Below are positions 17,088 to 26,543 of a stretch of 64,000 bases of DNA, piece after piece; position 1 is the stretch's first letter, and each line of letters starts with the position of its first letter. Source of the DNA: Colimorpha sp045640985 (GTDB taxonomy: Bacteria; Bacteroidota; Bacteroidia; Bacteroidales; P3); assembly GCA_045640985.1 (NCBI GenBank), contig JAZUFZ010000004.1:13676-77675 (forward strand), read 5' to 3'. Both the position numbers and the translations under genes were made by a program. The notes beneath the pieces are model-generated. The model was not told the origin of the DNA, made no database searches, and worked only from the letters and a program-made list of their open reading frames with translations.

Positions 17088-17795
17088 TTATATAGTTTTC
17101 AAATAATTTTCTAAGAATGATAAATCCTGAGGATAGGTGATTTTGATATTCCGTTCATCGCCTTCAACAATATGGATTCTTGTTTCGGGCATATACCGTG
17201 ACACCATTCCACAATCATCGGTCGCGGCAATCTCGCCTTGTTCGAGCGCCTTGCGATAAGCACTCTTTATGATTCCAAAACGGAATCCCTGAGGAGTCTG
17301 TGCACGCATCAAACTTTTTCGTTCGGGAATACTTTCCACGATACCGTCCACTACTCTCCACACAGTATCCGTACAAGCCACAGCAACTCCTGCCGCCTCA
17401 CATTCATCCAATGCAGCAATTGTACCTTCTATCAACGCATTGCTGACCAACGGGCGCACGGCATCGTGCAACAAGATTTTATCTTCATCGGAGGCCTCAG
17501 GAAATGCCTTCAGGGCATTTAATGTTGATTCGTAACGTTCCTTCCCGCCAGGTACGACCCGTTTACATTTTGTCCATCTATTGCAGGAAATCAGATATTC
17601 CATGTGTTCGAGCCAATCGGGATGCACAACCACAATAATCTCATCCACCTCTTCGCTGCGGTCAAAAGCATCAATCGTATATTCTATGATACACCTGTCG
17701 CCCACAGTTATGAACTGTTTGGGAAGTGCGCTACCCATTCTTGCACCAATTCCCCCTGCTAATATGGCCACGTATGTTTTCACGTCTTTTTTCAA
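17088..17795 (-). CDS. ispD: 2-C-methyl-D-erythritol 4-phosphate cytidylyltransferase
   Basis: A 235-residue cytidylyltransferase of the MEP isoprenoid pathway, forming CDP-methylerythritol from CTP. Motifs: AILAGGIGARMGSALPKQF (nucleotide-binding loop), LLHDAVRPLV, SLMRAQTPQGF, ATDDCGMV and NIKITYPQDL. The related TarI/ribitol-phosphate enzymes share the fold; the RPLV and ATDDCGMV motifs favour IspD. It is first in a three-gene minus-strand run and divergent from the AsmA-like gene, with opposed promoters in the 91-base gap. Confidence 0.9.
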   Translation of the reverse strand: MKKDVKTYVAILAGGIGARMGSALPKQFITVGDRCIIEYTIDAFDRSEEVDEIIVVVHPDWLEHMEYLISCNRWTKCKRVVPGGKERYESTLNALKAFPEASDEDKILLHDAVRPLVSNALIEGTIAALDECEAAGVAVACTDTVWRVVDGIVESIPERKSLMRAQTPQGFRFGIIKSAYRKALEQGEIAATDDCGMVSRYMPETRIHIVEGDERNIKITYPQDLSFLENYLKTI

Positions 17796-17804
17796 AAATG
17801 CGAT

Positions 17805-17813
17805 GCAAAATTA
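17805..17813 (-). promoter_or_regulatory. -7 box of ispD
   Basis: TAATTTTGC on the minus strand, 10 bases upstream of the start codon at 17795, implying a very short leader. Confidence 0.6.
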
Positions 17814-17855
17814 CAAAAATATTCTTAACTGAACAAATATATTGATTTTTTTTTG

Positions 17856-17864
17856 TACTTTTGC
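17856..17864 (+). promoter_or_regulatory. -7 box of the AsmA-like gene
   Basis: TACTTTTGC, fitting TAnnTTTG, 22 bases before the ATG at 17887. It rules out the in-frame start at 17842, which lies upstream of the transcription start. Confidence 0.7.
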
Positions 17865-17886
17865 ATCGTCATTCATTTTATATTAT

Positions 17887-19890
17887 ATGAAAAAGTCATT
17901 GAAAATCATAACAGTTGTAATTGCTTCCATTCTTGCATTATTTGTACTCGTCACGCTTTTGGTATCCCCTATAGCCACAGCTTATATCAACCAGAACGGA
18001 GATAAATTAATCGGCAGGAAACTACATGTGGATAAATTGAAAGTTAATGTTTATTCCGGTCATGTTGCCATTCACAACCTTACCGTCTATGAAGACGACC
18101 AGACTTCTGAATTTGTCAGTTTCGACACCCTTGACGTAAAGGCGAAACTACTCAAACTTCTCAGCCACAAGGTCTATCTTCAACACATCACATTAGCAGG
18201 ACTGGATGTAAATGTGCTACAAAATGGCAACCGGTTTAATTTCACGAGTCTCATTGACCATTTTGCTTCCGAAGACACCATATCCGAAGTCCAAGACACC
18301 ACCCCAAGTGACTGGATGCTTTATTTCTATAATATCCGCCTGAGTCACGGAAAGGTATATTATGCCGATTTACAGAGAGACTGCGACTGGAACCTCAAAG
18401 ACCTCAACATCAAGATTCCTGGTTTCTGCATCGGAGGAAACGATGCTACAGATGCCGGATTGAGCATTGAACTTGCGGATGGCGGAACTATCACGACAGA
18501 TGCCCATTACGACGTTAATACCAACGATTTCCAGGCTACCGTTGATTTGAGCAAATTCAACCTTTCAAATATCAAAGCATACCTTTCCGATTTCATGAGA
18601 ATTGGAGAAATGGACGGTAATCTGAATGCCCACCTGACAGCAGACGGTAATCTGAGCCATATAACCAATATGAACATCAACGGTAATCTAAGCCTCAACC
18701 AGGTAGATGTGAAGTCCGACCAGCAGCAACCGATACTCGCGTTCAACCAACTGGCTGTTGATATAAACAATATCAATCTCGACAATCAGTTATACAACAT
18801 CAATTCCGTAACTATCGACGGACTTCAGGGCCGTTTCGACAGATACGCCGACGGCACCAATTTCAGCCGGATACTCATCCCATCTGATACCCCAACCGAT
18901 ACGGCATCCGAAGAATCACAAGACACGGCCGCAACAACCAAAACACCGATGAAACTTTTCTGCAATAACTTTTCCTTCACAAACGGAGCATTCACCTATG
19001 CCGACCATACCCTACCCGACATCTTTGAATTTCCTGTTACTCATATCGACATTCAAGCACAAAACATAGACCTCAACCAGAAGAACAATGCCCTCATTAA
19101 AGCCCAGCTTCCTCACGGCGGTAACGCCCTCATCAAATGGGAAGGCACTATCGACAATATCAAAGAATACCAAAACCTTACGCTGAATATCCGAAATCTC
19201 CAGATGGCGGATCTTTCCCCCTATACCGTGGCATACCTTGGACATCCCTTCACGGAAGGCGTATTCTCGTTTGTAAGCCACAACAAAATCCAGAACAGCC
19301 AACTGGATGGGCAGAACCATCTTGATATCTTTAAGCCCACCGTAGGGGACAAACGCAAGGACGTTGATGCCCAGATCAACATTCCCCTCAAAGCCGCACT
19401 ATACGTTCTCAAGAACAAGGATGAGCAGATACAAATCGACCTGCCGATCTCCGGAAACCTCGACAATCCCGAATTCAAGTACATGAAGGCCGTATGGAAA
19501 ACCCTCGGAAACCTGCTTGTGAAAGTAGCAACAGAGCCATTCCGGATGGCTGGCGACCTTCTGGGCATATCTCACGAGGATGAGACCTTCATCGCTTTCG
19601 ACCCTATGCAGCACGACATTTCTTCAGAACAATACTACAGTCTTGAGAAATATGCAAACGCCGTACTCCAGACTCCTGAACTTTCGCTAAACCTGGAGCA
19701 GCAGATTCCTGACAATGCGGACTCTACCATTCTCAAACTGGCAGAATACCGCAACAAGATTGTATATGACCATCTCGTGAATGAGATGAATGTCTCCCCT
19801 TCCCAGATCAACCTCACAATCCAGCCCGTCGAGAACCTGAAGAAATGCGGCTATTTCATTACCGGAGAGCTCAAGAATCCTGAGGAATAA
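17887..19890 (+). CDS. AsmA-like / DUF748 envelope protein
   Basis: A 667-residue protein with an uncleaved-type N-terminal anchor (KIITVVIASILALFVLVTLL). A long beta-rich periplasmic region follows, with repeated short strands and a C-terminal DUF748/AsmA-like part (NIPLKAALYVLKNKDEQIQIDLPISG). The AsmA superfamily forms bridge-like lipid conduits or helps assemble outer-membrane proteins between the two membranes. I chose ATG 17887 because it follows the promoter and begins MKKSLK. A low-complexity PTDTASEESQD linker sits near residue 340. No partner gene adjoins it. Confidence 0.8.
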   Translation: MKKSLKIITVVIASILALFVLVTLLVSPIATAYINQNGDKLIGRKLHVDKLKVNVYSGHVAIHNLTVYEDDQTSEFVSFDTLDVKAKLLKLLSHKVYLQHITLAGLDVNVLQNGNRFNFTSLIDHFASEDTISEVQDTTPSDWMLYFYNIRLSHGKVYYADLQRDCDWNLKDLNIKIPGFCIGGNDATDAGLSIELADGGTITTDAHYDVNTNDFQATVDLSKFNLSNIKAYLSDFMRIGEMDGNLNAHLTADGNLSHITNMNINGNLSLNQVDVKSDQQQPILAFNQLAVDINNINLDNQLYNINSVTIDGLQGRFDRYADGTNFSRILIPSDTPTDTASEESQDTAATTKTPMKLFCNNFSFTNGAFTYADHTLPDIFEFPVTHIDIQAQNIDLNQKNNALIKAQLPHGGNALIKWEGTIDNIKEYQNLTLNIRNLQMADLSPYTVAYLGHPFTEGVFSFVSHNKIQNSQLDGQNHLDIFKPTVGDKRKDVDAQINIPLKAALYVLKNKDEQIQIDLPISGNLDNPEFKYMKAVWKTLGNLLVKVATEPFRMAGDLLGISHEDETFIAFDPMQHDISSEQYYSLEKYANAVLQTPELSLNLEQQIPDNADSTILKLAEYRNKIVYDHLVNEMNVSPSQINLTIQPVENLKKCGYFITGELKNPEE

Positions 19891-20018
19891 ACTCCACAGA
19901 CCTACGCCGAGAAAAGCCACCAGAATGGCCTGATACGAGGAGCTGGTAACATTGTCATAACTATACCTTACGGTGCTGATTGGTTTGGGTTTTTCCCCTT
20001 GGCACGAGCTCCCTACTA

Positions 20019-20040
20019 CGGAGTTACCACGGAGATACCC
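20019..20040 (+). repeat. 11-bp tandem repeat array, 2 units
   Basis: CGGAGTTACCA followed by CGGAGATACCC, the same unit as at 5381. It lies between the convergent AsmA-like and OmpA-like genes. Confidence 0.65.
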
Positions 20041-20080
20041 GATAAAATCACGACCATTTCCCCCAATAACCGCACAGAGA

Positions 20081-20114
20081 AAAAAAATGAAGGCGTCCCG
20101 ATTGGGGCGCCTTT
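20081..20114 (-). terminator. Terminator of the OmpA-like gene
   Basis: AAGGCGTCCC pairs with GGGGCGCCTT around GATT (20089-20112). On the minus strand it is followed by a run of T (complement of 20081-20087), 31 bases after the stop at 20145. Confidence 0.85.
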
Positions 20115-20144
20115 CATTCTATTTCTATATTGACTTTCCGCTAT

Positions 20145-21449
20145 CTATTCCTTCTGGATGTCGGTAATCACTATCTCAACCTTGGCATCATTGCGTTTGT
20201 CCTTGGTAAGGACTGCGGCGGCGGCTCGTTTCACTTCGGTCTGGGTCATACCTGCTACCGATATCTTTTCGGCCGGAAGCCCGTTCTTTACGAAAAACTC
20301 TTTGACTGAAACGGCACGGGCAAGGGACATCTGGACATCGCCATCTACATCAAATCCGTAGGTCTGGACATATCCTTTAATAAGGAATGATACATTAGGA
20401 TGATTGCGGAACATTGCCACATAATTCATCAATACGGTATCGCTTTCGGGGAGAAGTTCCGACTCGTCGTTGTCGAAATAGATGTCGCTGATCGGATAAC
20501 GGGTGCCGCGTTCTATACGGTTCATCAGAAAACGAAGGATTGTGTCGCCTTTATAGATATCGGCGTTGAAGTCCTTGTAGATTGAGAAATAGCCGTCACG
20601 CTTTGCGTAGAGGGTATATTCAAAATGTGGCACGAACTTGATGACGCCTTTACGGAAATTGGGGTTCTTCACAATAGCGCGGTTATCGGTATTCTTTTCA
20701 ATCACAAGCAGATCCACATCTATGGATTTGTGGGTCTTGGTGTCGTAGAACAGGACTACGGGCTCGTATGAATCCACGAAAAGGCTTGCCTTGATGGTGT
20801 GACCGGAACCTTTGGCAGAAGCATTATCTACGCAGATATAATACACTTCGCCTTTCTTCACAAAGACAGACTTCACAAATGAGGTCATCTGATGTTTGGT
20901 AACGAAGGTTTCCTTTGCGTCCTTCTTCATACCGATGGCGCCAGTCTTGGATGTCGTATCGATTGTATTTACGACACCGGCAAGGGGCAGCACTTTGTTC
21001 TGTATCACGTGGTTGCTGAAATAAACATCGGTGTATTTGTAAAGGAGAAAATCATAGTCGTCCTTGGGGTTGGTCGGGGTAATCGTAAATTCAAGAAAAC
21101 CGTTATATGGCACTACGAAACGATACCACACGCTGTTATGTTCAAATTCAAAAAGGTATGGATGCTTTTTGTCTGCCTGGATTTCGTTTACCTGGCCGCC
21201 GCCCTGGGGCGCGGTAGTCGGGCCAAAGGCGATGTCTGCCTCAATATCCATCGGGAAAAGGCAGTCATTACTATTGTAGCGCAACTCTTTCTCCACAACT
21301 TTTGGAGGTTCTGCGACCTGCTTTTTTTTCTTCGAAGACTTGGAAGTGGTGGTCTTTGAAGTGGTTTTTGAGGTTTTTGACTGCGCAGCAATATCATTCG
21401 CTCCAAAGAGTAAACATCCGCAAATCAGTGCAATAAGTAATTTTTTCAT
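20145..21449 (-). CDS. OmpA family protein
   Basis: A 434-residue secreted protein: signal peptide MKKLLIALICGCLLFGANDIAA, then a Lys/Ser/Thr-rich linker, a beta-rich middle of unknown function (about 60-310) and a C-terminal OmpA-like peptidoglycan-binding domain. That domain begins DIYFDNDESELLPES and includes SLARAVSVKEFFVKNGL. Such proteins tether the outer membrane to the cell wall. An in-frame ATG 33 bases upstream would place a charged stretch before the signal peptide, so 21449 is preferred. A TATCTTTGC promoter at 21486-21494 supports it. Confidence 0.85.
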   Translation of the reverse strand: MKKLLIALICGCLLFGANDIAAQSKTSKTTSKTTTSKSSKKKKQVAEPPKVVEKELRYNSNDCLFPMDIEADIAFGPTTAPQGGGQVNEIQADKKHPYLFEFEHNSVWYRFVVPYNGFLEFTITPTNPKDDYDFLLYKYTDVYFSNHVIQNKVLPLAGVVNTIDTTSKTGAIGMKKDAKETFVTKHQMTSFVKSVFVKKGEVYYICVDNASAKGSGHTIKASLFVDSYEPVVLFYDTKTHKSIDVDLLVIEKNTDNRAIVKNPNFRKGVIKFVPHFEYTLYAKRDGYFSIYKDFNADIYKGDTILRFLMNRIERGTRYPISDIYFDNDESELLPESDTVLMNYVAMFRNHPNVSFLIKGYVQTYGFDVDGDVQMSLARAVSVKEFFVKNGLPAEKISVAGMTQTEVKRAAAAVLTKDKRNDAKVEIVITDIQKE

Positions 21450-21485
21450 AATAATATATCGGTTTTTGCGACTATAATTCAAGAG

Positions 21486-21494
21486 GCAAAGATA
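21486..21494 (-). promoter_or_regulatory. -7 box of the OmpA-like gene
   Basis: TATCTTTGC on the minus strand, 37 bases upstream of the start at 21449. An ATG at 21482 would begin almost at the transcription start. Confidence 0.65.
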
Positions 21495-21634
21495 TATATA
21501 TTTTTTGAATGTACAAATTTATTAAACAATTTTTAACGTTTTTTTTATAATTTCCTACTATTGCATAAATCAATCTCTTAATGACGCTTGCAAAGAAACC
21601 GGTTTTCCCCACTGTAATATAGCTATTTGTAATG

Positions 21635-21753
21635 TGTAACTCCCTTCTATCTTCTTTTTATCTCCAGTTTATCTTTTTTCTATCTCTTATTCTTAGAAAA
21701 GGAGATAAAAAGAAGTTAATATGGAGATAAAAAGAAGATAGAAGGGAGTTACC
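21635..21753 (-). repeat. 119-bp asymmetric hairpin repeat, copy 2
   Basis: Same length as copies 1 and 3. Ends are TGTAACTCCCTTCTATC and GATAGAAGGGAGTTACC. The central CTCTTATTCTTAGAAAAGG and the asymmetric GAAGTTAATATGGAG show that it lies in the opposite orientation to copy 1. It sits in the 696-base gap between the divergent OmpA-like gene and pckA. Confidence 0.85.
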
Positions 21754-21832
21754 ACGGTGAAAAGCCTGAAAAACAAGCCCCCGGGAAAAGGATTATTACG
21801 GATATTTTGAGCGGAGGCCACCAGCCGAGGCA

Positions 21833-21883
21833 GCGGAGAAACGGTAGAGGCTCTGCGACCGCAGCCCCAGCGGCCGCGCACAG
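21833..21883 (+). repeat. GC-rich box next to hairpin repeat, copy 2
   Basis: Contains GCGGAG, GGCTCTGCG, CGCAGCC, CAGCG and CACAG in the same order and the same direction as 1789-1842, although the neighbouring hairpin is inverted relative to copy 1. Confidence 0.6.
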
Positions 21884-22006
21884 ACTGAGGGCAAAGGAGC
21901 CCTATAATAATTTCATGCGCAACCATAGATTAATTCCGCTAACGGGAGAAAGAAGATTTTTTTGAATATTTTTTGAAATTTTCTTGCACGATATGAAAAA
22001 AAATCG

Positions 22007-22015
22007 TAACTTTGC
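22007..22015 (+). promoter_or_regulatory. -7 box of pckA
   Basis: TAACTTTGC fits TAnnTTTG; it is 131 bases upstream of the start, giving a long A+T-rich leader. Confidence 0.65.
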
Positions 22016-22145
22016 ATCGTCTTTACACAAGCGGAATATGATAAAAAAATTCATAATCAACCAATTGCATTCTGCGGCGTAGGGGCATTATGTCCATAAG
22101 ACAATTGTTAACAAAAAAAGATACTAAATAATACAGTTTTAATCC

Positions 22146-23762
22146 ATGAATGAAAACATCTTGAAAGCTCTCGAGAGCTATGGTATCCAAGGGACTAAGG
22201 AGATTACCTACAACCCTTCATACGAGGAACTCTACAAAAGAGAAATGGACCCCAGCCTGACCGGTTTCGACAAAGGTCAGGAAACCGAACTGAACGCCAT
22301 CAACGTAATGACGGGCGTCTATACCGGCCGTTCTCCTAAAGACAAGTTCATCGTAATGGATGAAAATTCAAAAAATACCGTATGGTGGACTACTGACGAG
22401 TACAAAAACGACAACCATCCGGCAAGTGAAGCAACCTGGAAAGCAGTTAAGGAAACTGCAGTTAAAGCGCTCAGCAACAAGAATCTTTATGTAGTAGATG
22501 CTTTCTGTGGTGCAAATCCTGACACCCGTATGGCAGTACGCTTCATTATGGAAGTTGCATGGCAGGCTCATTTCGTTGAGAACATGTTCATCAAACCTAC
22601 CGCAGAAGAATTGAAGAATTTCAAGCCTAACTTTACCGTTTATACCGCCAGCAAGGCAAAGGTTGAAAACTACAAAGAACTTGGCCTGAACAGCGAAACC
22701 GCCGTTGTATTCAACATCACCAGCCGCGAACAGGTTATCCTCAACACCTGGTACGGTGGAGAAATGAAGAAAGGTATGTTCAGTATGATGAACTACTATC
22801 TGCCACTCAAAGGCATCGCAAGTATGCACTGCTCCGCCAACACCGATATGGAAGGCAAGAACACCGCCATCTTCTTCGGTCTCTCCGGCACCGGCAAGAC
22901 TACTTTGAGTACCGATCCTAAACGTCTGCTCGTAGGCGACGACGAACACGGCTGGGACGACAAAGGCGTGTTCAACTTTGAAGGCGGCTGCTATGCAAAG
23001 GTTATCAACCTCGACAAAGAAAGCGAACCTGACATTTACAATGCCATCCGCCGCAACGCACTTCTGGAAAACGTTACCGTTGATGCAAACGGAAAGATTG
23101 ATTTCGCAGACAAGAGCGTTACCGAAAACACCCGCGTAAGCTATCCTATCGACCACATCCAGAACATCGTACGTCCTGTAAGTTCAGCTCCAGCAGCAAA
23201 GGACGTTATCTTCCTGAGTGCTGATGCTTTCGGCGTTCTGCCTCCAGTATCCATTCTTACTCCGGAACAGACCAAATATTACTTCCTGAGTGGTTTCACC
23301 GCTAAGCTGGCTGGTACCGAACGCGGTATCACCGAACCCACCCCTACTTTCAGCGCCTGCTTCGGCCAGGCATTCCTGGAACTGCACCCGACCAAATATG
23401 CAGAAGAACTGGTTAAACGTATGGAAGCCAACGGCGCTCGCGCTTACCTGGTAAACACTGGATGGAACGGTACCGGAAAACGTATCTCTATTAAAGATAC
23501 CCGTGGAATCATCGATGCTATCCTGAACGGCGACATCAACAAGGTTGAGACCAAACACATTCCTTACTTCAATCTGGAGGTTCCTGTTGTTCTTCCTGGT
23601 GTTGATCGCAGAATCCTTGACCCACGCGACACCTACGCACAGGACGGCGTATGGGAAGAAAAAGCAAAGGATCTGGCAAGCCGTTTCGTAAAGAACTTCG
23701 TAAAATACCAGACCAACGAAGCCGGAAAGGCACTCGTTGCAGCAGGCCCAAGCCTCGACTAA
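22146..23762 (+). CDS. pckA: Phosphoenolpyruvate carboxykinase (ATP)
   Basis: A 538-residue enzyme converting oxaloacetate plus ATP to phosphoenolpyruvate, CO2 and ADP. In Bacteroidetes it often runs in the carboxylating direction for succinate fermentation. The P-loop GLSGTGKTTLSTD is at about 245-257, with the adjacent LLVGDDEHGWDD metal site, YTGRSPKDKF substrate motif near 60 and NTGWNGTGKRI near 440. Length is typical. It is monocistronic, between its own promoter and terminator. Confidence 0.98.
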   Translation: MNENILKALESYGIQGTKEITYNPSYEELYKREMDPSLTGFDKGQETELNAINVMTGVYTGRSPKDKFIVMDENSKNTVWWTTDEYKNDNHPASEATWKAVKETAVKALSNKNLYVVDAFCGANPDTRMAVRFIMEVAWQAHFVENMFIKPTAEELKNFKPNFTVYTASKAKVENYKELGLNSETAVVFNITSREQVILNTWYGGEMKKGMFSMMNYYLPLKGIASMHCSANTDMEGKNTAIFFGLSGTGKTTLSTDPKRLLVGDDEHGWDDKGVFNFEGGCYAKVINLDKESEPDIYNAIRRNALLENVTVDANGKIDFADKSVTENTRVSYPIDHIQNIVRPVSSAPAAKDVIFLSADAFGVLPPVSILTPEQTKYYFLSGFTAKLAGTERGITEPTPTFSACFGQAFLELHPTKYAEELVKRMEANGARAYLVNTGWNGTGKRISIKDTRGIIDAILNGDINKVETKHIPYFNLEVPVVLPGVDRRILDPRDTYAQDGVWEEKAKDLASRFVKNFVKYQTNEAGKALVAAGPSLD

Positions 23763-23780
23763 TTTTACGACAATCCATAA

Positions 23781-23818
23781 AGAAAAGGTTTAGGAAATTT
23801 CCTAAGCCTTTTCTATTT
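23781..23818 (+). terminator. Terminator of pckA
   Basis: AGAAAAGGTTTAGG pairs with CCTAAGCCTTTTCT around AAATTT (23781-23814), followed by ATTTTTA. Confidence 0.9.
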
Positions 23819-23864
23819 TTATGATATTTTTTAGAAAAAGATAGACGGATTAAAATAAATTTTG

Positions 23865-23873
23865 TATCTTTGC
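23865..23873 (+). promoter_or_regulatory. -7 box of valS
   Basis: TATCTTTGC, 45 bases before the valS start. Confidence 0.7.
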
Positions 23874-23918
23874 AGTTACTTTAATTAATAAGATAATATC
23901 GTAAAAAATTATATATCA

Positions 23919-26543
23919 ATGGAAATCGCATCAAAATACGATCCCAGTATTGTAGAAGAAAAGTGGTACTCGTACTGGTTGAACCAAAAATTATTTCACT
24001 CAACTCCCGACGGCCGTAAGCCATATACTATTGTTATCCCACCACCTAACGTAACCGGGGTACTTCACATGGGACACATGCTGAATAATACAATCCAGGA
24101 TGTTTTGGTGCGCAGAGCCCGCATGAAAGGACTGAATGCCTGCTGGGTTCCCGGAACCGACCATGCAAGTATCGCCACCGAAGCCAAAGTGGTAAACATG
24201 CTCAAGGAACGCGGTATCGATAAAAGAGACCTTTCTCGCGACGAGTTTATGAAATATGCCTGGGAATGGAAAGAAGAGCATGGCGGAATCATTCTGAAGC
24301 AGCTGCGCAAACTGGGAGCAAGCTGTGACTGGGAACGAACCGCATTCACCATGGATGACGTAAGATACGAAAGCGTTATCAAGGTATTTGTGGACCTTTA
24401 CAAGAAGGGGTTGATTTATCGTGGCGTGAGAATGGTAAACTGGGACCCCAAAGCCCTCACCGCTCTGAGCGACGAAGAAGTCATTTACAAAGAAAGCCAT
24501 GGCAAACTCTTCTACCTGAGATATAAGATTGAAGGCGAAGACCGATATATCGTAGTTGCTACTACCCGTCCCGAAACCATCTTAGGCGATACAGCCGTTT
24601 GCGTTCATCCAGAAGATCCACGCTACCAATTCCTGAAAGGCAAACGCGTGATTGTTCCTTCCGTCGGTAGAAGCGTTCCTATCATCATGGACGAATATGT
24701 GGACCGTGAATTTGGTACGGGCGCGCTGAAAATCACTCCCGCCCACGACATCAACGACTATAATCTCGGAATGAAATATCATCTCGAAACGATTGATATC
24801 TTCAACGACAACGGAACACTCAACGAGCATGGCGGAAAATATGCAGGAATGGACCGTTTTGCCTGCCGTAAGCAGATTGTAAAAGATCTGGAAGAACTTG
24901 ACCTGATTGAGAAAATCGAAGATTACACCAATAAGGTTGGACATAGCGAAAGAACCGATGCTGTTATCGAGCCGAAACTCAGTGCGCAATGGTTTATGAA
25001 GATGAGCGACATCGCGAAAGTCGCTTTACAGGTTGTGGAAGACGGTCAAATCCAGTTCCACCCCGACAAGTTCCGCAATATCTACCGTCACTGGATGGAG
25101 AATATCAAGGACTGGTGCATCAGCCGTCAGTTGTGGTGGGGACAAAGAATCCCGGCATATTATCTTCCCAATCATGAAATCATCGTAGCCGAAAGCAAAG
25201 ATGAGGCATTCCGGATTGCACAGGAGAAATTCCCGGGAGTTGTAACCGATATGGATCAGTTGCGCCAGGACGAGGATGTACTTGACACTTGGTTCAGCAG
25301 TTGGTTATGGCCCATCAGCCTTTTTGACGGCATCCGCAATCCCGACAATGAGGAAATAAAATATTACTATCCTACAAACGACCTCATTACAGCTCCAGAC
25401 ATCATCTTCTTCTGGGTAGCCCGTATGATTATGGCCGGTGAGGAATACAAACATGAAGTACCATTCAAACATGTATATTTCACAGGTATTGTTCGCGACA
25501 AACTCGGCAGAAAGATGAGCAAAAGTCTCGGCAATAGTCCTGACCCGATTATGCTGATTGAGAAATACGGTGCTGATGGCGTTAGAATGGGTATGCTGCT
25601 GACTGCTCCAGCAGGAAATGACCTTCCGTTTGATGAAAGTATATGCGAACAGGGGCGCAATTTCAGCAACAAAATCTGGAATGCACTACGACTGATTAAA
25701 GGTTGGCAGATTGATGACTCCATAGCACAGACCGAGGATAACCGGTTAGCCATCGAGTGGTTCCGCAACAAGATGAACTCCGTGCTTGAAGATGTGGAAA
25801 AGGATTTTGAATCTTACCGTCTGAGCGAAGCTTTGATGACCACATACAAGCTGATTTGGGATGATTTCTGCAGCTGGTTCCTCGAAATCATCAAACCCGC
25901 TTTCGGACAGCCTATTGATGGAAAGACCTACAATGATGTTATTGATATTTTCGACAACCTTATGCGGATGCTTCACCCGTTTATGCCTTTCGTAACCGAA
26001 GAAATCTGGCACACTCTGAAAGAGCGTACTCAGGACGAGAGTATCATGGTAGCCGATATGCCACAGCCTCAAACTTACAACAAACAATTGCTTGACGACT
26101 GTGCCATTGCTCAGGAAATCATTACTGGGGTAAGAGGTTTGCGCAACAGCAAAGGCCTATCCCCCAAAGAAGAGCTGAAGCTCAGCATCAAAGGTCTGCC
26201 TCAAAGTGTAGAGAAATTCTACGGAATCATATCCAAGCTTGCCAACCTGTCTGATATCAGCCATGTCAGTGAGAAAGTGGAAGGCGCTATCAGTTTTATG
26301 GTAGGCACCGCCGAATGCTTTGTACCGATGAGTCAGAATATCGATAAGGAAGCCGAACTCGCCAAGCTTCAGGAGGAACTCAAATATACCGAAGGATTCC
26401 TCGCAAGCGTCATGAAGAAACTTTCCAATGAAAAATTCGTCAACGGCGCGCCCGAAGCCGTAGTAGCCAAAGAACGCCAGAAACAAGCTGATGCTGAAAG
26501 CAAGATTGCTTCCATCAAAGCCCAAATCGAATCATTACAATGA
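23919..26543 (+). CDS. valS: Valyl-tRNA synthetase
   Basis: An 874-residue class I synthetase that charges tRNA-Val. HIGH-type motif HMGH at 50-53 within PPPNVTGVLHMGH; KMSKS at 532-536. The CP1 editing domain lies between (TTRPETILGDTAV, EFGTGALKITPAHDINDY). The C-terminal coiled coil (about 805-874, charged EAELAKLQEELKY) is the usual tRNA-binding arm. It overlaps folC by 4 bases and heads a four-gene operon. Confidence 0.98.
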   Translation: MEIASKYDPSIVEEKWYSYWLNQKLFHSTPDGRKPYTIVIPPPNVTGVLHMGHMLNNTIQDVLVRRARMKGLNACWVPGTDHASIATEAKVVNMLKERGIDKRDLSRDEFMKYAWEWKEEHGGIILKQLRKLGASCDWERTAFTMDDVRYESVIKVFVDLYKKGLIYRGVRMVNWDPKALTALSDEEVIYKESHGKLFYLRYKIEGEDRYIVVATTRPETILGDTAVCVHPEDPRYQFLKGKRVIVPSVGRSVPIIMDEYVDREFGTGALKITPAHDINDYNLGMKYHLETIDIFNDNGTLNEHGGKYAGMDRFACRKQIVKDLEELDLIEKIEDYTNKVGHSERTDAVIEPKLSAQWFMKMSDIAKVALQVVEDGQIQFHPDKFRNIYRHWMENIKDWCISRQLWWGQRIPAYYLPNHEIIVAESKDEAFRIAQEKFPGVVTDMDQLRQDEDVLDTWFSSWLWPISLFDGIRNPDNEEIKYYYPTNDLITAPDIIFFWVARMIMAGEEYKHEVPFKHVYFTGIVRDKLGRKMSKSLGNSPDPIMLIEKYGADGVRMGMLLTAPAGNDLPFDESICEQGRNFSNKIWNALRLIKGWQIDDSIAQTEDNRLAIEWFRNKMNSVLEDVEKDFESYRLSEALMTTYKLIWDDFCSWFLEIIKPAFGQPIDGKTYNDVIDIFDNLMRMLHPFMPFVTEEIWHTLKERTQDESIMVADMPQPQTYNKQLLDDCAIAQEIITGVRGLRNSKGLSPKEELKLSIKGLPQSVEKFYGIISKLANLSDISHVSEKVEGAISFMVGTAECFVPMSQNIDKEAELAKLQEELKYTEGFLASVMKKLSNEKFVNGAPEAVVAKERQKQADAESKIASIKAQIESLQ

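Noticed and set aside
17088..17795. IspD as a TarI/ribitol-phosphate cytidylyltransferase serving the nearby glycan genes
   Set aside because: The motifs RPLV and ATDDCGMV favour IspD, and the gene is on the opposite strand from the glycan operon; TarI activity is not excluded but is less likely.
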